Assembly: GCA_019694155.1 (NCBI GenBank) | Contig: JAIBCN010000244.1 | Location: 1-46,587, forward strand | DNA length: 46,587 nt | Direction: 5' to 3' | DNA from: Vicinamibacteria bacterium | GTDB taxonomy: Bacteria > Acidobacteriota > Vicinamibacteria > Fen-336 > JAGNNV01 | In this document: piece by piece, positions 44,301-46,587 of the stretch | Layout of the letters: the number at the start of each line of letters is the position of its first letter | How positions within the stretch are numbered: position 1 is the stretch's first letter | Notes under the pieces: generated by a model | What the model saw: only the letters and a program-made list of their open reading frames with translations | Database searches by the model: none | Told to the model about the DNA's origin: nothing | Position numbers and translations under genes: made by a program

Positions 44301-44727
44301 TGTGCACGATCACTTCGCCGCCGGTGACCGGGATGCCGGAACGCACCTGCCGCAGGCGGACGTGGTCGATCCCCAGTTGGTCGCGGTTCACGCGGGTGAG
44401 GCTCACGTCCTCGCGCGCACGCAGACCGAAGGCCTCCCCGTAGGCCGCCACGAAGGACAAGGCCCGGTCGGCGGGGGTGGCGGAGAGAAGGTCGGGAACG
44501 GGGATGGAACGCCCGCGGGGGGCGGCGAGGAAGGTGGCGAGCTTCGTCTGCGGCGAACGGGTGACGCTGATCTCGGTTCCGGCGGCGAGCGACATCGCCC
44601 GGATTGCGGCCTCAGAACGTTGGGTGTCCTGCGCGTGCGCCGGCGCGGCGGACGCGCACAGCAGCAGCGCCCCGAAGACCGCGGCGGCGCGGCCCGGCCT
44701 TCGTCCGGCGGTTTCCATCTGGCTCAT
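38344..44727 (-). CDS. Secreted thermolysin-like M4 metalloprotease with kelch, Calx-beta and VCBS modules
   Basis: The protein is 2127 aa from ATG 44727 (or Met4). Signal peptide (about 1-32, ending AHAQ); an FTP/PepSY-type inhibitory propeptide (about 45-250); the M4 domain with HELTH (348-352), the third zinc ligand in NESFSDIFGE, and HTNSGVPNHAF holding the catalytic His. Then a jelly-roll/MAM-like domain (NVFFDNFESGLSNW... to WFIDDFRVYTC), two Calx-beta repeats, a kelch propeller of about six blades (repeated HTAVWTGTKMIVWGG), an Fn3-like domain, four more Calx-beta repeats and the VCBS tail ending DPVWKVVGSANIW. It should be an exported, self-activating protease held on a long calcium-binding stalk. 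The C-terminal part is paralogous to those of the flanking giant proteins. Confidence 0.9.
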   Translation of the reverse strand: MSQMETAGRRPGRAAAVFGALLLCASAAPAHAQDTQRSEAAIRAMSLAAGTEISVTRSPQTKLATFLAAPRGRSIPVPDLLSATPADRALSFVAAYGEAFGLRAREDVSLTRVNRDQLGIDHVRLRQVRSGIPVTGGEVIVHMRGDRVLAANGKTLGGLDSVNLDPTVTALDAITVARGLVARKFNAPDAAYSEPRLEIFNHGLLNGRDFPTRLAWFVEATGPRLRQFIWIDARSRIVLLDFSQLTDAKNRSVYNGNGNSILPGTLMRSEGGSATGNSDADKAYQYAGDTYDFYLSNFGRDSFDNAGGQIISTINYCEGACPYDNAFWNGSQMVYGAGFPQADDVVAHELTHAVTERTANLFYYMQSGALNESFSDIFGESIDQSNGNAEPGGSRWLIGEELVGTGVRNMMTPTLKGDPGKMTDAEFRCDIDPAAEDAGGVHTNSGVPNHAFALMVDGGGYNSITVSGIGLTKAAKIQYRALTQYLTSASDFLDNYVALQQACTDLIGTSGITAGNCSEVSKALNAVQMANPWPCTPTQATPPALCPAGQAPSNVFFDNFESGLSNWSISEPASPAAPIKGWWSRASDPGNALGGTVYATSGVDSLWGYDRDAVADARISLASNLPTIPANALLQFNHSYGFDSGVSINYDGGIVEYSTNGGGSWLNASSLLAGGAAYGGTISNSYLNPLGGTNAFVKDSFGYTASQYNLSSLAGQSSVRFRFRMGTDNSPGFDDYGWFIDDFRVYTCVAVGVSINDVSVSEGNAGTTNFTFTVSLSAPMASTMSVNYATQDGTAIAGSDYTAASGTVTFLPGETSKPVVISVLGDTVGEPAETFYVNLSGSTGASIVDGQGQGTILNDDSTAVLSVQPRSIFEGDGIATFYVSMTGVPVGTVTVNYATSNGTATAGSDYTTSSGTLTFPLGQTVQTFNVPILDDASVEGDETFTVTLSGITGGTLGTASAQGTIIDDDFTGPGVWTPTSLVSPPAGRDRPSMVWTGTRALVWGGSDGAGGYPAGGIFDPTANGWAPLPNTGAPPSGRSGQTAVWTGTKMIVWGGANVSGNLNTGAVFDPGTGVWSATGASGAPSPRTNHTAVWTGTKMIVWGGYDGVNNLNTGGVYDPSANTWTSVTTAGAPSGRSWHTAVWTGTRMLVWGGYDTLGAITNTGGAYDPVTNTWTPISTTGAPAGRYVHTAVWTGSRMIVWGGYNPATLIFLSTGGVYNPATDTWTTVTNTGAPAARWFHTAVWTGSHMIVWGGRQGTSNFATGGLYDPAGDSWQNVPTSAAPTRRYQHASLWTGAKMFTWGGFDGTRPTSGGLYEPPAPAVTTDAATGVTLTDATLNGTVNPGGLATNAYFEYGLDTTYGTSTTPASAGSGSAPVPVTFAATGLLCGQTYHYRAVASNSLGTASGLDVSFATAACPPTLSINDVSILEGNAGTTNAVFTVTLSAASASTVTVSAATSDGTATAGSDYTATGPTLLTFAPGALTQTFSVPVLGDSVDEANETASVTLSSPTNAVILDGTGALTILNDDGAATFSVFDASTSEGYLSGSTLSFPVRLSGPLGVPSSVNYSTSNGTALAGSDYTTATGTLNFAAGEVVKFVPVTVLGDAVAEPNETLTLTLSAPTGATILDDTGVGTILNDDGPTISVTDYAIAEGTGAGVTNLTFTVITSQTSTLPISVTYATANGTATAPADYTSTSGTLIIPPGAASLAVQVPVVRDAVVEPNETVLLNLTAATNATLFRSQGVGTIQADDGLLVSIADKTTGEGNAGFTPISFTVSLSSPAPGAVTVDYATADGTATAPSDYTAATGTVSFATGEQTKTVTVQVVGEALQESYENFFVNLSNPTGGASIGDGQAQGTITNTDGATDRSRLMFHNFVTNRLYRWHMKNGNTLDTFNWVTPWATDPGWTVGAVADFDQDGQLDYLWHNLNAGDGRMLFWYIDGDNLKGFQFLPYTMLPPWTVATTFDADGNGTQDIVFYNSTTGVLRVMLHDNATLLGQYDIATLLPGASTLRVVAAADVDADGDDDLVLYNSATGQIQAWTLSGATVTGTIVYPSTQSTSQAYNLVSTRTDFNNDGLPDLLWHNPTPTGVFSVWFMNGTAKLGSGSFLPFTATDPVWKVVGSANIW

Positions 44728-44802
44728 AAACGCGATTCTGGCTCGCGCCAGTGCCGGGGCACAAACCCGACGGATTCCTGGATCAGATCGGTGTGACCCG
44801 GC

Positions 44803-46587
44803 TCACCAAATGTTGGCTGAACCCACGACCTTCCAGACCGGATCGGTGGCGGTGAAGGGCAGGAAGGACCCCGCCCCGTTCTTGTTGATCCCGTTCATGA
44901 ACCAGACGGAAAAGATGCCCGTGGGTGTCGGGTTGTGCCAGAGGAGATCCGGGAGGCCGTCGTTGTTGAAGTCGGTTCGCGTGGACACGAGGGTGTAGGC
45001 GGGGTTCGTGACCTGGGCGCTCGGGTAGTTGAGGGTGCCCGTCACGGTCACACCGCTCACGTCCCAGGCCTGGATGGCGCCGGTGGCGGAGTTGTACAGA
45101 ACGAGTTCGTCGTCACCGTCGGCGTTCACGTCACCCGCCGCCACGACCCGCACGCTTCCCGCGCCGGAGAGCGTGGTGGTGATGTCGTACTGCCCGAGGA
45201 GGATGGCGTTGTCGTGCCGCATCACGCGCACCACGCCGGTATTGGAGTTGTAGAAGACGATGTCCTGGGTTCCGTTGCTGTCCCCGTCGAAGGTGGTCGC
45301 CACCCTCCAGGGCGGGCCCATGGTGTACGGCAGGAACTGGTAGCCCTTGAGGTTGTCGCCATCGATGTACCAGAAGAGCATCCTGCCGTCGTTGACGTTG
45401 TGCCAGAGGTAGTCGAGCTGGCCGTCCTGGTCGAAGTCGGCGACCGCGCCCACCGTCCATCCAGGGTCGGTGGCCCAGGGCGTTACCCAGTTGAAGGTGT
45501 CGAGCGTGTTGCCACCCGTCATGTGCCACCGGTAGAGGCGGTTGCTGACGAAGTTGTGGAACATGAGGCGCGACTTGCCCGTGGTGCCGTCGGTGTTGGC
45601 GATGGTGCCCTGGCCCTGCCCGTCGCCGATGGAGGCGCCACCCGTCGGACCCGATAGGTTCACGAAGAGCGTCTCGTAGGGTTCCTGGACGGCATCGCCG
45701 ACGATGGGCACGCTGATCGTCTTGGTCTGTTGCCCCACGGTGAAGGTGAGCATGCCGTTGGTGGTGGTGTAGTCGCCGGGCGCCGTGGCGGTGCCGTCCG
45801 CCGTCGCGTAGTTGACGGTGACCGTACCGGGGGCGGGCGCGCTCAGGGAGACCGTGAAGTCCATCGGCGAGGTGCCGGCATTGCCCTCGGTGAGGGTCTT
45901 GTCGGCGATGGAGACGCGCAGTCCGTCGTCGGCCTGGATTGTCCCCAGGCCCTGGTTGTCGGCGATGGTGGCCTCGGTGGCGTTCGAGAGATTGAGGAAC
46001 AGCGTCTCGTCGGGCTCGACCGTGGCGTCGGGAGAGATGGGAACCGACACCGTCTTCGAGGCCGCCCCGGGAACGAAGGTGAGCGTGCCGTTCACCGCGG
46101 TGTAGTCGGAACCCGCGGTGGCGGTGCCGTCCGCCGTCGCATAGTCCACGGTGATCGTGTAGATGGATGTGGCGGAGAGGACCACGGTGAAGTTCAGGTT
46201 CGGGGCGGCGCCGCCCGTGCCTTCCACGATGGCGGCGTTGGTAACGCTGATCGTGGAGTCGTCGTTGTTGATGACCCCCACTCCCTGGGCGTCGCCCAGA
46301 ACCGCGTTCGTGGGTGCGGAGAGGTTCACGTAGTAGGTTTCGTTGGCCTCGAGGTTCAGGTCGCCGATCACCGGCACGGTGAAAGTCTGGGTGGTGATGC
46401 CGGGAGCGAAGGTGAGGAGGGTGGGGCCTGTCGCGGTGTAGTCCGAGCCGGCGGTGGCCGTGCCGGTGGCGGTGGTCGCGGTGACCGTGATGGTGAGAGG
46501 GCTGGCCGACGAGAGGCTCACCGTGAAGTTGGCGTTGACGATGCCCGCGTTGCCCTCGGTGAGCACCACGTCGTTCACGGAAACCGT
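44803..46587 (-). CDS. C-terminal part of a fourth Calx-beta/VCBS surface protein
   Basis: The reading frame is open to the window edge, so the N-terminus is missing. What is seen, about 594 residues, has three Calx-beta repeats (beginning VNDVVLTEGNAG, ISVTNAAIVEGTG and VSIADKTLTEGNAG) and the VCBS domain with DFDQDGQLDYLWHN, three further calcium loops, and terminal DPVWKVVGSANIW. The order of the last repeats is the same as in the three downstream giant proteins. Its catalytic or binding part, if any, lies outside the window. A 75-nt gap separates it from the M4 protease start. Confidence 0.88.
   Translation of the reverse strand, partial: TVSVNDVVLTEGNAGIVNANFTVSLSSASPLTITVTATTATGTATAGSDYTATGPTLLTFAPGITTQTFTVPVIGDLNLEANETYYVNLSAPTNAVLGDAQGVGVINNDDSTISVTNAAIVEGTGGAAPNLNFTVVLSATSIYTITVDYATADGTATAGSDYTAVNGTLTFVPGAASKTVSVPISPDATVEPDETLFLNLSNATEATIADNQGLGTIQADDGLRVSIADKTLTEGNAGTSPMDFTVSLSAPAPGTVTVNYATADGTATAPGDYTTTNGMLTFTVGQQTKTISVPIVGDAVQEPYETLFVNLSGPTGGASIGDGQGQGTIANTDGTTGKSRLMFHNFVSNRLYRWHMTGGNTLDTFNWVTPWATDPGWTVGAVADFDQDGQLDYLWHNVNDGRMLFWYIDGDNLKGYQFLPYTMGPPWRVATTFDGDSNGTQDIVFYNSNTGVVRVMRHDNAILLGQYDITTTLSGAGSVRVVAAGDVNADGDDELVLYNSATGAIQAWDVSGVTVTGTLNYPSAQVTNPAYTLVSTRTDFNNDGLPDLLWHNPTPTGIFSVWFMNGINKNGAGSFLPFTATDPVWKVVGSANIW

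Overview
The window is high-GC bacterial DNA with secreted proteins carrying Gram-negative-type signal peptides, an exopolysaccharide or O-antigen-like gene cluster, and several giant Calx-beta/VCBS surface proteins. That mix is common in Acidobacteriota and related soil or sediment lineages, but no gene here fixes the phylum, so the assignment is a low-confidence inference.

Positions 1-657 are chromosomal: tadA (tRNA adenosine deaminase, minus strand) and, downstream of it, a short 36-bp direct repeat. Positions 658-9069 are an integrated element of about 8.4 kb, bounded by a perfect 52-bp direct repeat that is the 3' part of a tRNA-Arg(ACG) gene. The intact tRNA lies at the right end (9019-9095) and the displaced 3' fragment at the left end. 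Before integration the order was wecB, tRNA-Arg(ACG), tadA, so the element separates tadA from the tRNA its product is expected to modify. The element has a rightward unit: tyrosine integrase, zinc-ribbon protein, AlpA-like HTH, a small protein, a replication initiator with an iteron cluster inside its own reading frame, an S49 capsid-type protease and an unknown protein. Its leftward genes are two related P27-type small-terminase proteins and a cargo gene whose N-terminus matches the Thr1/Asp17/Lys33 pattern of proteasome and HslV Ntn-hydrolases. I see no large terminase, portal, major capsid or tail gene. The content resembles a phage satellite (PICI-like) more than a complete prophage, although a decayed prophage is not excluded.

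Positions 9123-24126 are a polysaccharide locus. One tight leftward operon runs GT4, asparagine synthetase-like, heparinase II/III-like, GT4, wecB and then the tRNA. A divergent SAM methyltransferase follows at 16708-17493. A second leftward group runs radical SAM/SPASM, SAM methyltransferase, two GT39-like membrane proteins and an STN-domain secreted protein.

Positions 24167-46587 hold four very large secreted proteins on the minus strand, interrupted by an O-antigen-ligase/TPR protein. Their N-terminal parts differ (Asp-box beta-propeller; matrixin-like metalloprotease; thermolysin-like M4 protease with kelch repeats; the fourth runs off the window). All four end in the same module: two or more Calx-beta repeats, a VCBS/FG-GAP domain and a nearly invariant C-terminus. 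An 888-bp tract is identical by eye in two of them, which points to recent gene conversion. Two of them carry a P-domain-like sandwich inserted inside a Calx-beta repeat.
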